The notes: generated by a model not told the origin, from the sequence alone. A DNA stretch of 64,000 nucleotides from Aquitalea aquatica (GCF_013911085.1 NZ_JACERN010000033.1:372001-436000), one strand, 5' to 3'; shown: positions 20,601 through 30,172, numbered from the stretch's first letter. Numbers and translations are program-made.

Positions 20601-21333
20601 TGTACCAGTCGGCCGATTCGGCCACGTCGGTCTGTTCGCCCCATACCTGCGGGCTGGCCGGCGGCAAGTCGCAATACCAGTCGTAGAAAGACAGCGGCAC
20701 GCCACCAATCAGGCTGAGGTAACGGCTGCCGGCAGCGTAGGACACCATAGACATGGCCGGAATCGGCGAGAAGCCCACCACGCGGTCCGGGCCGTAATTC
20801 TTGATGGTGTAGGCATTGGAAGCCGCGATGATTTCGTTGGCTTCATCCCAGTTGGCACGCACGAAACCGCCCTGGCCGCGCTTGCTCTTGTACTGCTTGG
20901 CCAGTTCCGGGTTCTGGCTGATGTGCTCCCAGGCTTGTACCGGGCTCATGCTCTTGCGCGCTTCACGCCACAGCTTGGCCAGACGACCACGGATCATCGG
21001 GTATTTCACGCGCTGGGCCGAGTACACATACCAGCTATAAGACGCACCACGCGGGCAGCCGCGCGGCTCGTGATTGGGCAGGTCCGGCCGGGTGCGCGGA
21101 TAGTCGGTCTGCTGGGTTTCCCAGGTAATCAGCCCGTTTTTGACATACACCTTCCAGCTACAGGAGCCGGTGCAGTTCACCCCGTGGGTGGAACGCACGA
21201 TCTTGTCGTGCTGCCAGCGTTGGCGATAGGCGTTTTCCCACTGGCGGTCTTCATTCACCACCGCGCCATGGCCATCGGCAAAGGTGGATTTCACCTTGCC
21301 AAGGAAATTCAGTCTGTCCAGAAAATGGCTCAT
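17644..21333 (-). CDS. narG: Respiratory nitrate reductase alpha subunit NarG
   Basis: This catalytic subunit reduces nitrate to nitrite at a bis-MGD molybdenum site on the cytoplasmic face. It has 1229 residues, the normal size. The N-terminal FS0 cluster ligands are visible as THGVNCTGSCSWKVY, with a His replacing the first Cys, and HEPRGCPRGASYSWY carries a further Cys. YNSTYLMVWGSNVPMTRTPD near residue 250 is the conserved molybdopterin region. There is no Sec or Tat signal, as expected. It is first in narGHJI. I could not find a canonical FNR box in the upstream gap. Confidence 0.98.
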   Translation of the reverse strand: MSHFLDRLNFLGKVKSTFADGHGAVVNEDRQWENAYRQRWQHDKIVRSTHGVNCTGSCSWKVYVKNGLITWETQQTDYPRTRPDLPNHEPRGCPRGASYSWYVYSAQRVKYPMIRGRLAKLWREARKSMSPVQAWEHISQNPELAKQYKSKRGQGGFVRANWDEANEIIAASNAYTIKNYGPDRVVGFSPIPAMSMVSYAAGSRYLSLIGGVPLSFYDWYCDLPPASPQVWGEQTDVAESADWYNSTYLMVWGSNVPMTRTPDAHFYTEVRYKGTKTVAVSSDFGEMAKFGDIWLAPKQGTDAALAMAMGHVIFKEFHLDKPSAYFTDYIRRYTDMPMLVTLRKDGERYVPDYFLRASHLANNLNEDNNPEWKTLVFDETSGDIVAPTGSIGFRWGQSGKWNLQQHDGSTGRDVSARLSLIENRDEVVGVGFPYFGAEHDELLTRNVPARQVVLADGSTTLVATVFDLMAANYGIDRGLGGGNVTSDYMADVPYTPAWQQKHTGVKPEMVIQVAREFAQNADQTHGKSMVIVGAALNHWYHMDMSYRGIINMLMLCGCIGQSGGGWCHYVGQEKLRPQTGWAPLAFAGDWVRPSRQMNGTSFFYAHTSQWRHEKLGINEILCPTADGKMANMSLIDYNAKAERMGWLPSTPQLTTNPLDITRAAKAAGQEAIPFAVDSLKNGTLDMSCNDPDNPKNFPRNMFVWRSNILGSSGKGHEYFLKYLLGTQNAVMGSEEDCIKPSEITVRPAVEGKLDLLVVLDFRMSTTCLYGDIVLPTATWYEKDDLNTSDMHPFIHPLSEAVQPLWQAKSDWEIYKGFAKKISEIGKDYLGVQQDLVLTPLMHDTPQELGQPFDPRDWKKGECEPIPGKTMPAMTVVERDYGAIYDKFTSIGPLLEKVGNGGKGISWKTGHEVDILRGLNHTVAEGAGKGQPKLNTAIDAAEMILTLAPETNGHVAVKAWEALSKITGIDHTHLALPREHDSIRFRDVQAQPRKIISSPTWSGLESEEVSYNAGYTNVHELIPWRTITGRQQFYQDHQWMRAFGEGLCVFKPHVDLKTTQAILGKKSNGNHELVLNFITPHQKWGIHSTYSDNLRMLTLSRGGPHVWVSEVDAKKAGIVDNDWIEVFNVNGTLTARAVVSQRVPEGMTLMYHAQEKIVNVPGAETSGKRGGIHNSVTRAVTKPTHMIGGYAQLSWGFNYYGTVGANRDEFVIVRKMKKVDWMDQPAGENK

Positions 21334-21834
21334 CTTGCCTCCGAGTTTTTACCGCCAGATGCGGTGCCGCGGCCATGCCGCGCAGCCTTTGCTTACGCTG
21401 GACAGATTAAGTCCGGGCAACAACAGCGCCCATTGGCCACTAGAGGAAAAACCCATGCGCAGAGTGAGGAGACGCATAAGCCATAAGAAGTAGGAGGAAC
21501 TACACAGGCTGGCCAAACAGCAAGCTGGGCACTGCTGGCGATACGCGTAATGCGCGGAAATGAATGGCGGACGATGATAAGCGAATTAGTTTTTGGTGCA
21601 GGCCTGGAGCTGGAGCTGGATTTGCCGTTAAGCCAGGAAAATAGCCAGGGCAGACCAAGTCAACCCTCCCTAGCCGCACCTGTCCTAAATGCCATAAATC
21701 TTTCATATCCAGCAAAACTATCTATACACAGATAGGTAACTTAAAAAAACACGTCTCATTAATAATGAATATTTAAAAATCAATAAGTTGCCACCAACCG
21801 CATCACGGGAAGACATACCATCAGGAGTAGTTCA
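21334..21834. other. narG / fimbrial gene divergent intergenic region
   Basis: This is a 501-base gap. The part near 21720-21800 is markedly AT-rich and probably holds the rightward fimbrial promoter. On the minus strand TACTTCT (near 21483-21489) matches the NarL heptamer TACYNMT, but a single heptamer is weak evidence. No TTGAT-N4-ATCAA box was seen. Small ORFs here lack coding signs. Confidence 0.4.
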
Positions 21835-22368
21835 ATGAAGCTCACCCTCGCTATCTGCTGTACCGCTTGTGCCGGACTCATCTCTCAAGCACATGCTTCT
21901 GACGGCACCATTACCTTTACCGGCAATATTGCTGCAACCACCTGCACCATCAGCGTTGCGGGAGGCAGCAGCAGCGGTTCCATTAGCTTGCCTACCATTT
22001 CAACCAAAGCATTGGCCGTGACTTCAGCCACAGCGGGCTCCACCCCGTTTACCGTTTCGCTTAGCGGCTGTACTGGCGCAGCCACACAGGCCGCCATCTG
22101 GTTTGAAAATGACAGCAATGTCAACTCATCCGGCCGCTTGATCAATACCGGCACAGCAAGCAATGTCGATGTCGCCATCTACAACACCGCCTCAAGCTCC
22201 CACATTCTCATTGGGCAAACTGCTAGTACATTTGGCAGTAGTGGTATGGCCTTTCCAATCAGCAGCAGCAATGCCACCCTGAACTATCTGGCCAGGTATT
22301 ACGCACGAGGAGTAGCCACTGCCGGCACCGTCACCACCAGTGTTAACTACACCGTGCAGTACCAGTAA
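21835..22368 (+). CDS. Type 1-like fimbrial major subunit, orphan
   Basis: This is a 177-residue secreted pilin of the FimA superfamily. A signal peptide covers about residues 1-21 (MKLTLAICCTACAGLISQAH) and is followed by mature SDGTITFTGNIAATTCTISV. Two cysteines (near 34 and 78) can form the usual pilin disulfide. The C-terminus VNYTVQYQ fits the donor-strand beta-zipper tail. An AGGAGTAG ribosome site lies upstream. No chaperone, usher or adhesin gene is beside it, so it must rely on assembly proteins elsewhere or be non-functional. Its position inside the nar island is unusual. Confidence 0.8.
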   Translation: MKLTLAICCTACAGLISQAHASDGTITFTGNIAATTCTISVAGGSSSGSISLPTISTKALAVTSATAGSTPFTVSLSGCTGAATQAAIWFENDSNVNSSGRLINTGTASNVDVAIYNTASSSHILIGQTASTFGSSGMAFPISSSNATLNYLARYYARGVATAGTVTTSVNYTVQYQ

Positions 22369-22484
22369 GCCTGTCATCCACAGCATGCCAATTCGCCAAG
22401 CTCCAGACCGCCAGTGGTAGTCCGCCGCGCAACACGACATAGGTGCACGATGGACACTTTAGGACCAAGCATGACCAGAGCCTT

Positions 22485-24461
22485 TCAGTGGCTGGTGTGC
22501 TGGAAACGGTCGACCAGTTCCACCATCTTGCCGGCGGTACGGTTAAGCTGACCGGACAGTGCTGCGGCCTCCTGCACGATGTGGGCATTGTTTTCCGCCA
22601 GTGCGGCAATCTTGCTGACATTGGTGGCCACATCATTGCTGGCGGCAGTCTGCTCCTGCATCGCCAGTGTGGTGCTGCGGCTCTTGTCTGCGGTATCGCT
22701 GGCCTTGCCATGAATCAGCGCCAGGTCTTCCACCGTCAGATCCACTTCGGCCATGCCACCTTGCATGCGTTGCCGCGCCGTCGCCATCTGTTGCGCCACA
22801 TCCTGGGTTTCGCGGCGGATGTCTTCAATCAGCGCGGCAATGTCCAGCGTCTCCTTGCTGGTACGCTCGGCCAGCTTGCGCACCTCGTCCGCCACCACGG
22901 CAAAGCCACGCCCCATCTCGCCGGCCCGCGCCGCCTCGATGGCAGCATTGAGCGCCAGCAGATTGGTCTGGTCGGCAATCTCACGGATGGCGGTGACGAT
23001 GCTGTGAATACCCTCGGACTTGTCGCGCAGCATGTCCACGCTTTCGCCGGTATGGGTCAGGCCATCGGCCGTTTCACTCAGCGCATCAGCCGTACTGCGC
23101 ATGCGCGCGCGGCCATCGTCCACGGCGCCCTGCATGTCCTGGGCTACCCGCATGGCTTGCGCGGCATTGTCAGTCACGGCAGCAATACCGGCCGACATTT
23201 CCTCGATGGCGGCGGCGATATCCACCGAGGAACGGCTCTGCACCTCAGCCGTCGAAGCCGCACGGGCTGATACATCACTCAGAGAGTTGGCTGCCGACAT
23301 CATCTGGTGCGCTTCGCTCTTGATCTGGCGCAGGGTCGCGGCAAAGGCGTCCACCAGATGATCAAACGCATGTCCCATGCGGGCAATTTCATCACTGCCG
23401 GGCAGCGCAGCCCGCCGCGACAGGTCGAAGTCGCGGCTCATGCCGCTCATCAGTTGCTCCAGCCGGGCAATTGGCCGCTCCACGCTGTGGTAAATGGCCC
23501 AGCCCAGGCCCGACAACAGCAAAATGGTGGCAGCAGAACCCAGCAGGGTGAACCACAGCTGGAAGCGCGCCTCACCCAGCAGGCTCAGCATATTGGTGTC
23601 CAGCTGCAGCAGCAGTTGGTCCTGCAGCTTTTTCAGATTGGCCATTTGCGCACTAGCCGTCTTGAACCACTGCGCCGGTGTCACGCCCAGCGGCTGGCCT
23701 AGCGTTACGGCCATGATTTGCTGGCGCATGGCCTGTAGCGCAGCCGCCTCGGCAGACTGGTCCGCCTGTTGTGAAGCCTGGCGCATCTCTGTGGACGCCA
23801 CCAGCCGCAACTGGCTGGCACAGGCTTGTTGCCGGGCCTGCATTCCGGCAGCCTGCAGCAAGGCTGCCTGGTCAAAACTGCCGCGCCCCAACACTCCATT
23901 GATGAACCCACGCTCTCGCCCGGCAAACTCCTTCTGACATTGCAGATTGAGTAGCGCCACGGCATCGTGCAGCAGGCCGGCATCACTGGTACTGCCAGCC
24001 AGGCCGGCAATCAGGCCAATCAGCTGTTCGATCTTGTCCGAGTAGGCGGCGAACATCTGCCCAGCTGCTTGACTGCGATTATCGATGGCAGTACGCCCTT
24101 GCAGCAGGGTGCGTATCTGCTCATCCGCCGCTGCCGCCTGTGTGGTATCCGGTAACTGCGCCAGGCTGGCGTGGAAGTCGGCCAGTGCGGAATCGGTTTG
24201 CTGGCGTGCGCTTTGCAGCTCAGCCGGCAGGCTGCTGCCTGCCACGCTAAGGAAACCATTGCTCAGGCCCCGCTCGGCCTGCAGCTGGTGAATCAGGCTG
24301 CTGGCCTTGCCGGCCACCTGCAACAGCTGGCCCGAGGCCTGCAAGCGTGACAGGCTGTGCCACTTTTCCAGTGACAGCACACCGGCAAGGCCGGCAATCA
24401 CCAGGACGAAAGGCAGGATCAACAGGCCTAACCTGCTGGCAATGGAAAGTCTGGACAACAT
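22485..24461 (-). CDS. Methyl-accepting chemotaxis protein with NIT sensor domain
   Basis: This is a 658-residue transmembrane chemoreceptor. TM1 spans about residues 10-30. The periplasmic region contains the NIT (nitrate/nitrite sensing) signature [20 protein letters not shown] near residues 50-70. TM2 lies near 307-327 and a HAMP region follows. The cytoplasmic signalling hairpin is [40 protein letters not shown] domains are known to bind nitrate or nitrite in several receptors. The location between narG and the nitrate transporters supports a nitrate taxis role. No transferase-docking NWETF-type tail is visible. Confidence 0.88.
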   Translation of the reverse strand: MLSRLSIASRLGLLILPFVLVIAGLAGVLSLEKWHSLSRLQASGQLLQVAGKASSLIHQLQAERGLSNGFLSVAGSSLPAELQSARQQTDSALADFHASLAQLPDTTQAAAADEQIRTLLQGRTAIDNRSQAAGQMFAAYSDKIEQLIGLIAGLAGSTSDAGLLHDAVALLNLQCQKEFAGRERGFINGVLGRGSFDQAALLQAAGMQARQQACASQLRLVASTEMRQASQQADQSAEAAALQAMRQQIMAVTLGQPLGVTPAQWFKTASAQMANLKKLQDQLLLQLDTNMLSLLGEARFQLWFTLLGSAATILLLSGLGWAIYHSVERPIARLEQLMSGMSRDFDLSRRAALPGSDEIARMGHAFDHLVDAFAATLRQIKSEAHQMMSAANSLSDVSARAASTAEVQSRSSVDIAAAIEEMSAGIAAVTDNAAQAMRVAQDMQGAVDDGRARMRSTADALSETADGLTHTGESVDMLRDKSEGIHSIVTAIREIADQTNLLALNAAIEAARAGEMGRGFAVVADEVRKLAERTSKETLDIAALIEDIRRETQDVAQQMATARQRMQGGMAEVDLTVEDLALIHGKASDTADKSRSTTLAMQEQTAASNDVATNVSKIAALAENNAHIVQEAAALSGQLNRTAGKMVELVDRFQHTSH

Positions 24462-24550
24462 GACAGCCTCACATTCGGCATGGGGGGAGTTGTGTGTTGC
24501 AATGCACTAACAGCATAGGCAATTTTCAGCCGGCATTAAATATGCCGATA

Positions 24551-24580
24551 AAATAAAAAGGGGAGCATTTACGCTCCCCC
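24551..24580 (-). terminator. Intrinsic terminator of the narK pair
   Basis: GGGGAGC (24560-24566) pairs with GCTCCCC (24573-24579) over an ATTTAC loop, with a minus-strand T-rich tail (24551-24559). It lies about 40 bases after the downstream narK stop. Confidence 0.8.
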
Positions 24581-24621
24581 TTGCCCTCCCTGCGCGAGGG
24601 AAGGCGGTCAATCACACTGGA

Positions 24622-26001
24622 TCAGCAGCGGATTTCCGCGTTTTTACGTGCGTAGAACCACCAGTTGATCAGTACGCAGCTGGCATAGAACAGAATGAAG
24701 GCATACAGTGCGGCCTCCACCCCACCCGTCATGGCAATGGAGGTGCCATAGCTCTTGGGAATGAAAAAGCCACCGTACGCACCAATGGCACCGGAGAAGC
24801 CCAGCACCGCCGCAGCCTCGCGGGTGGCATCGGCCAGCGCCTGTTTCTGCGCAGCCTCACCCTTGCCGGCCAGACGCTGATGCAGGGTCAGGAAAATCAC
24901 CGGCACCTGCATGAAGGTAGAACCATTGCCCAGCCCGGTCAGGGCAAACAGGCAGAGGAACATGGCAAAGAAGCCTTGGAAGTTGCCCCCCTGGCCAGCA
25001 TGCGGCAGAAAGCCCAGCACGCCGCCCACCGCCAGCATCATCAGCAGGAACACGGCCTGGGTCACCTTGGCACCACCGATCTTGTCAGCCAGCCAGCCAC
25101 CTACCGGACGAGCCAGCGCACCCACCAGCGGGCCGTAGAACACGTATTTGGTGGGGTCTACATCCGGAAACTGGCCTTTCATCAGCAGCGGAAAACCCGC
25201 CGAGAAGCCAATGAAGGAACCGAAAGTGCCAATGTACAGCCAGCACATCAGCCAATTATGCTTGCGCTTGAAAATGACCACCTGATCGGCAAAGGAAGCA
25301 CGCGCCGAAGCAATGTCATTCATGCCCAGCCAGGCAGCTACAGTAGACAGCAGGATGAAGGGCACCCAGACAAAGCCGGCATTCTGCAGCCACATTTTTT
25401 TGTGCACCGCGCCCTTGATCCAGGTTTGCGGATCGCCACCAAAGGCACCGAACACGCCCATGGTGATCACCAGCGGCACCACGAACTGCACCAGCGACAC
25501 CCCCAGATTACCCAGCCCGGCATTCAGGCCCAGCGCCGTGCCCTTTTCCGCCTTGGGGAAAAAGAAGCTGATATTGGACATGGACGAGCTGAAATTGCCG
25601 CCACCAAAACCGCACAGCAGCGCCAGCACCACCATGGTGATGTAGCTGGTATTCGGGTCCTGTACGGCAAAACCGATGCCGATTGCCGGAATCAGCAGGC
25701 TGGCGGTGGACAGGGCTGTCCATTTGCGGCCACCAAACACCGGCACCATGAAGCTGTAAAAAATGCGCAGCGTGGCGCCGGACAGGGCCGGCAGCGCCGC
25801 CAGCCAGAACAGCTGGTTTTGCGAATAGCCGAAACCGATATTCGGCATGTTCAGCACCGCCACGCTCCACACCTGCCAGATCACAAAGGCCAGCATCAGC
25901 GCCGGGATGGATATCCACAGATTGCGCCGCGCAATTGCCTTGCCTTGCTGCTGCCAGAATTCGGAATTTTCCGGTTCCCACCGGTTAAGTACATGTGACA
26001 T
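24622..26001 (-). CDS. Nitrate/nitrite antiporter, NarK family (NarK2-like)
   Basis: This is a 12-TM major facilitator of the nitrate/nitrite porter family. It probably exchanges nitrite for nitrate across the inner membrane. The start at 26001 (MSHVLNRWEPENSEFW) has GGAGGG upstream and replaces eleven weak upstream codons. Both nitrate signature stretches are visible: GFGGGNFSSSMSNISFFFP in TM5 and FALTGLGNGSTFMQVPVIF in TM11. It has 459 residues. It follows the other narK-type gene by 53 bases and is terminated by a clear hairpin. Confidence 0.92.
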   Translation of the reverse strand: MSHVLNRWEPENSEFWQQQGKAIARRNLWISIPALMLAFVIWQVWSVAVLNMPNIGFGYSQNQLFWLAALPALSGATLRIFYSFMVPVFGGRKWTALSTASLLIPAIGIGFAVQDPNTSYITMVVLALLCGFGGGNFSSSMSNISFFFPKAEKGTALGLNAGLGNLGVSLVQFVVPLVITMGVFGAFGGDPQTWIKGAVHKKMWLQNAGFVWVPFILLSTVAAWLGMNDIASARASFADQVVIFKRKHNWLMCWLYIGTFGSFIGFSAGFPLLMKGQFPDVDPTKYVFYGPLVGALARPVGGWLADKIGGAKVTQAVFLLMMLAVGGVLGFLPHAGQGGNFQGFFAMFLCLFALTGLGNGSTFMQVPVIFLTLHQRLAGKGEAAQKQALADATREAAAVLGFSGAIGAYGGFFIPKSYGTSIAMTGGVEAALYAFILFYASCVLINWWFYARKNAEIRC

Positions 26002-26054
26002 CAAGCCCTCCCAGACGGCATCTATGGCCGTCAATCAAAAATTCGTAGACGACC

Positions 26055-27308
26055 TTAGCGCGCCTGCCTGGCCATGGCTGCCGCCTCGTTGCCAACCTTT
26101 GCCTTGAAGGAAAAGTGCATCCACACCAGCGACACGCAGACCGTGCCATACAGCAGCATGAAGGCGCTGCTGCGCACGCCGGTGATATCCAGCAACACCC
26201 CAAACAGAATGGGCAGCAAGAAGCCCCCCATGCCACCGGCCAGCCCCACCACGCCGGAGACAGCGCCGATATTGTCAGGAAACTCATTGGCAATGAATTT
26301 GAATACCGAGGCCTTGCCGATGGCCATGGCGATGCCGACGGCAAACAACACCAGCGTGAACAAGGTGACATTCAGGCCGAGATGGAAGCTTTGCACGCCG
26401 TGGGTGGTGGCGATGACAAAGTCGGTTTGCGGATAAGACAGAATGAAGAAGGCCACCCAGCACACCCACATCACCCCCCAGGTCACCCGGTGAGGGCCGA
26501 AACGGTCGGACAGCCAGCCACCCATGGCGCGCAACACGCCACCAGGCAGCGAGAAGCAGGCCGCCAGGAAAGCCGCATGCTTGATATCAAAGCCGTATTC
26601 GCCGACGTAGTATTTGGTCATCCAGAGCGCCAGCCCGACATAGCCGCCAAACACCACCGAGTAATACTGGCAATAGCGCAGCACCGCGGGGTCTTTCATC
26701 AGGGCCAATTGCTGGCGCAGGCTCACCTTGCTGCTGACCAGATGGGCTGAATCCTGATAGGAAAACAGCCAGAACAGGATGGCCGTCACCAGCATGATGA
26801 TGGCGTACACCGTAGGCACCATCTGCCAGCCCGCGGCCGCAATAATGCCTGGGGCTACCAGCTTGGTCAGCGAAGACCCGGCATTGCCGGCACCGAACAC
26901 GCCCATGGCCATGCCCTGCTGCTCTGGCTTGAACCAGCGCGCCACATAGGGCGTACCCACGGAAAAGGCGCCACCGGCCAGGCCGACCAGCAGGCCGATG
27001 GCCAGGAACTGCCAGTATGCGGTGGCGTACTGCATCAGGTAGATGAAGGGGACACACACCAGCATCAGCACAAACATCACGATGCGGCCGCCAAAACGGT
27101 CGGTCCAGATACCCAGCGGCACCCGCACCAGCGAGCCGGACAGCACCGGGGTAGCGGCCAGGATGCCAAACTCGGTCTCATTCAGGCCCAGATGCTGCTT
27201 GATGGGAATGCCCAGTACCGCAAACATCATCCAGATCATGAAACAGATGGTAAATGCCAGGGTGCTGGATGCCAGCACGGCGTACTGCTTGAAGCGTGGG
27301 GAAGCCAT
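26055..27308 (-). CDS. Nitrate transporter, NarK family (NarK1-like)
   Basis: This is a 12-TM major facilitator of about 417 residues, the NarK1 type usually assigned to nitrate/proton symport. TM5 carries GLAGGAFSVGTPYVARWF and TM11 carries FPDNIGAVSGVVGLAGGMGG. The start at 27308 (MASPRFKQYAVLASST) has AAGG upstream. An in-frame ATG at 27341 is a possible alternative. In many denitrifiers NarK1 and NarK2 are fused or adjacent, and here they are separate tandem genes. It is divergent from narX. Confidence 0.9.
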   Translation of the reverse strand: MASPRFKQYAVLASSTLAFTICFMIWMMFAVLGIPIKQHLGLNETEFGILAATPVLSGSLVRVPLGIWTDRFGGRIVMFVLMLVCVPFIYLMQYATAYWQFLAIGLLVGLAGGAFSVGTPYVARWFKPEQQGMAMGVFGAGNAGSSLTKLVAPGIIAAAGWQMVPTVYAIIMLVTAILFWLFSYQDSAHLVSSKVSLRQQLALMKDPAVLRYCQYYSVVFGGYVGLALWMTKYYVGEYGFDIKHAAFLAACFSLPGGVLRAMGGWLSDRFGPHRVTWGVMWVCWVAFFILSYPQTDFVIATTHGVQSFHLGLNVTLFTLVLFAVGIAMAIGKASVFKFIANEFPDNIGAVSGVVGLAGGMGGFLLPILFGVLLDITGVRSSAFMLLYGTVCVSLVWMHFSFKAKVGNEAAAMARQAR

Positions 27309-27599
27309 GGTGCCTTGCTCCGCAATGGGGATAGCAGGCATTTAACCCTGATACGTACGCGGGAAATATTCGCCGATAGCAGCAAAGTGGGCGGCATGAG
27401 GAGCTAGCTCAAGCCTGCAGATGGGGAAGCCGGACTAATCACAAAGTAGCATGCCACCCACCCCGGCCTTGCCGACTGCCACCTGCCATGGCCATGCCGT
27501 GCCGCTACGGTCTACCCCTTCTGGAGAATTGCTGATCACCAGGCCAGCCGGTATTGTTAGTAGTGTTGCCTCTGGCAACGCACACCACCCGCCAACCGG
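27309..27599. promoter_or_regulatory. narK1 / narX divergent regulatory region
   Basis: This is a 291-base gap between divergent genes that must hold both promoters. TACCCCT (near 27513-27519) matches the NarL heptamer TACYNMT. I found no palindromic FNR box and cannot place -35/-10 elements with confidence. Confidence 0.4.
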
Positions 27600-29519
27600 A
27601 TGCCCAGCACGATGATGCTCTACCAGACCCCGCGTCTAAGCAGCCTGTCCACCAAGCTATTGATGCTGACCATCGCCTGGCTGCTGCTGGCGATGACCTC
27701 CATCGGCTACACCCTGATCCTGTCATGGAAGCTGGAAGGCGGCGCTGCTGCCATCAACGATGCCGGCAGCTTGCGCATGCGCAGCTACCATATCGCGCTG
27801 CAAGTGAGCGAGGGTGCACCACTGACGGCCATTCATGAAGGCGAACAGCAATTCGCGGCCATTCTGTCCCGACTGAAGCAGGGCGACCCGGCACGGCCAT
27901 TATTTCTGCCGGACAATGCCACGGTCAGGCAGCAGGTGCGCGATATCGAGCACTCATGGCAGGCAGACATGCTGCCACTGCTGGAAACGGCAGCCCGTCA
28001 GCACGCCGGCCAGCACCAGATGGAAAGCCCGGACATCGCCCGCTTCGTCAACCGCATCGACCGCCTGGTCAAGCTGGTGGAAGAAGACAACGCCCGCAAC
28101 ACCACCCTGCTGCGCTTCTTCCAGATGGCGCTGATCGCCATGGCGATCATTGGCTCCTTCAGCATGATGTTCCTGCTGTTCCTGCTGGTGATCCGTCCCC
28201 TCAACATCCTGGGCGAAGGCATACTGCGGCTGCGCGACGGCAATCTGGACGCCCGGGTCAGCGTGGACAACAACGATGAATTCGCCACTATTGCCACCGG
28301 CTTCAACCAGATGGCCGACCGTCTGCAAGACCTGTACGCCACGCTGGAGCAAAAAGTGGCCGACAAAACCCGTTCGGTGGAATACAAGAACCGCCAGCTA
28401 GCCGCCCTGTATAACGTCACGACATTCCTGCATGACTCACACAGCCTGGCTGACATGTGCAGCGGCTTCATCGAGCGGCTAATCGAACTGACCGCCGCCG
28501 ATGCCGGCAGCGTGCGGCTGGTGGACTTCAAGCGTGGGCGGCTGGAATTGATCGCCCAGCGCGGCCTGCCGCCCGAACTGCAGGAAGAAGACGATTGCGC
28601 CACGCTCAACGGCTGCCTGTGTGGCGACACCGTGCCGCAACCCTTCTCTGTGCTGCATCGCTTCGACCAATTGCCGGTCATCGCAGAAAAGCACTGCCAG
28701 CGCGCCGGCTTCACCAGCATTGCCGTGTTTCACATCCGGCACAATCAGAGCAATGTCGGCATTTTCACCCTGTATTTTTATCAGGATCCCAAGCTGGCCA
28801 CGCAAGACCAGTTTCTGCTGGAAACCCTGGGCAGCCATCTGGGCGTGGCCGTGGAAAACCACCGCCTGGCCGCGCGCGACCGCCAGTTTGCCGTCTCAGA
28901 AGAGCGCAACCTGATGGCCCAGGGCCTGCACGACAGCATTGCCCAGTCGCTGTCCTTCCTGAATCTGCAAGTGCAGATGCTGGACGCCGCACTGGCCGAA
29001 CAGCAAATGGAGCAGGCACAGGAAAACCTCGGCTTCATCCGCGCCGGCGTGCAGGAGTGCTATGAGGACGTACGCGAACTGCTGCTGAATTTCCGCACCC
29101 GCATCAGCAAGGAAGACTTTGCCGATGCCGTGCGCACCCTGCTGGAGCGCTTTGAAAAGCAGACGCACATCCCCACCCAGCTCAATATGAGTGGCGACGG
29201 GCTGGCACTCAATCCCCAACAGCAGTTGCAGCTGATCTTCATCCTGCAAGAAGCGCTGTCCAATGTGCGCAAGCATGCACAGGCGCAGCGCGTGCGCATC
29301 GACATCCTCAACCATGCCGATTTCAGCATGCGCATCCGTGACGACGGATGTGGCTTTGACGAGGACTTGGTTGCCACCCGCCGCGCCAGTCATGTCGGAC
29401 TATCCATCATGCAGGAGCGCGCAGCCCGCATCCGCAGCCAGATCAGCATTCACCCCCATCCGCAGGGCGGTACCGAAGTACAATTACTGCTGCCCCAAAG
29501 TGAAAGACAAGCCGCATGA
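27600..29519 (+). CDS. narX: Nitrate/nitrite sensor histidine kinase NarX
   Basis: This inner-membrane kinase senses nitrate and phosphorylates NarL. It has 639 residues. TM1 spans about 17-39. The conserved P-box, the ligand-binding segment, follows as NDAGSLRMRSYHIALQVSE near residues 53-71. TM2 lies near 175-197, followed by HAMP and a GAF-like central module with a cluster of cysteines. The HisKA_3 phospho-acceptor histidine is in AQGLHDSIAQSLSFLNLQ, and the HATPase motif is RDDGCGFDEDL. It overlaps narL by four bases (ATGA). Start ATGs at 27600 and 27612 cannot be separated. Confidence 0.95.
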   Translation: MPSTMMLYQTPRLSSLSTKLLMLTIAWLLLAMTSIGYTLILSWKLEGGAAAINDAGSLRMRSYHIALQVSEGAPLTAIHEGEQQFAAILSRLKQGDPARPLFLPDNATVRQQVRDIEHSWQADMLPLLETAARQHAGQHQMESPDIARFVNRIDRLVKLVEEDNARNTTLLRFFQMALIAMAIIGSFSMMFLLFLLVIRPLNILGEGILRLRDGNLDARVSVDNNDEFATIATGFNQMADRLQDLYATLEQKVADKTRSVEYKNRQLAALYNVTTFLHDSHSLADMCSGFIERLIELTAADAGSVRLVDFKRGRLELIAQRGLPPELQEEDDCATLNGCLCGDTVPQPFSVLHRFDQLPVIAEKHCQRAGFTSIAVFHIRHNQSNVGIFTLYFYQDPKLATQDQFLLETLGSHLGVAVENHRLAARDRQFAVSEERNLMAQGLHDSIAQSLSFLNLQVQMLDAALAEQQMEQAQENLGFIRAGVQECYEDVRELLLNFRTRISKEDFADAVRTLLERFEKQTHIPTQLNMSGDGLALNPQQQLQLIFILQEALSNVRKHAQAQRVRIDILNHADFSMRIRDDGCGFDEDLVATRRASHVGLSIMQERAARIRSQISIHPHPQGGTEVQLLLPQSERQAA

Positions 29520-30172
29520 CACCCATCCGCATTTTGCTGGTTGATGACCACACCCTGTTCCGCAGCGGCCTGAAGGCACTACTGCAACGACAAAGTGATT
29601 TCGAAATCATTGGCGAAGCGGCTGATGGCCTGGAAGGGGTCAAGCTGAGCGAGCAGCTGAAGCCGGATGTGGTCTTGCTGGATATCGACATGCCACAGAT
29701 GAACGGGCGCGAAGCACTGGCACAGATCATGGTCAGCCAGCCGCAACTGGCGGTGCTGATGCTCACGGTATCGGAAGACGGTGAAGATCTGGCCGAATGC
29801 CTGAAACTGGGTGCGCGTGGCTATCTGCTGAAAAATATCAATGCCGACTTCCTGCTGGCCAGCATTCGCCGCGCCGTGGATGGCGACAGCGTGCTGTCAC
29901 CGGAAATGACCTCGCGGCTGCTGCAACAGCTGCGCAGCGTCGATCTGCAGAAAAACAAGCCGACCGGGCTGGATCAACTGACCCAGCGCGAAAGGGAAAT
30001 CCTCGCCTGGCTCAGCCGCGGCATCAGCAACAAGGAAATCGCCCGCGCGCTGGATCTGGCCGAGAGCACCATCAAAGTGCATGTGCAGAACATCCTGCGC
30101 AAGCTCAACCTGAATGGCCGGGTACAAGCGGCGCTGTTTGCCGTTGAGCACGGGCTGGACAAGCTGCCCTGA
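29516..30172 (+). CDS. narL: Nitrate/nitrite response regulator NarL
   Basis: This is a 218-residue transcription factor. The receiver domain has acidic residues DDH near 9-11, the phospho-acceptor Asp in VVLLDIDMPQMNG (near residue 59) and the conserved Lys in RGYLLKNIN. The LuxR-type helix-turn-helix is LTQREREILAWLSRGISNKEIA followed by LAESTIKVHVQNILRKL. In this family it activates narG and narK genes in response to nitrate. Translational coupling to narX is shown by the ATGA overlap. Confidence 0.96.
   Translation: MTPIRILLVDDHTLFRSGLKALLQRQSDFEIIGEAADGLEGVKLSEQLKPDVVLLDIDMPQMNGREALAQIMVSQPQLAVLMLTVSEDGEDLAECLKLGARGYLLKNINADFLLASIRRAVDGDSVLSPEMTSRLLQQLRSVDLQKNKPTGLDQLTQREREILAWLSRGISNKEIARALDLAESTIKVHVQNILRKLNLNGRVQAALFAVEHGLDKLP

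Noticed and set aside
21766-21782. FNR-like half site (minus-strand TTGATTTTTAAA) in the narG upstream gap
   Set aside because: Only one half matches. The other arm lacks ATCAA, and it lies about 430 bases from narG.
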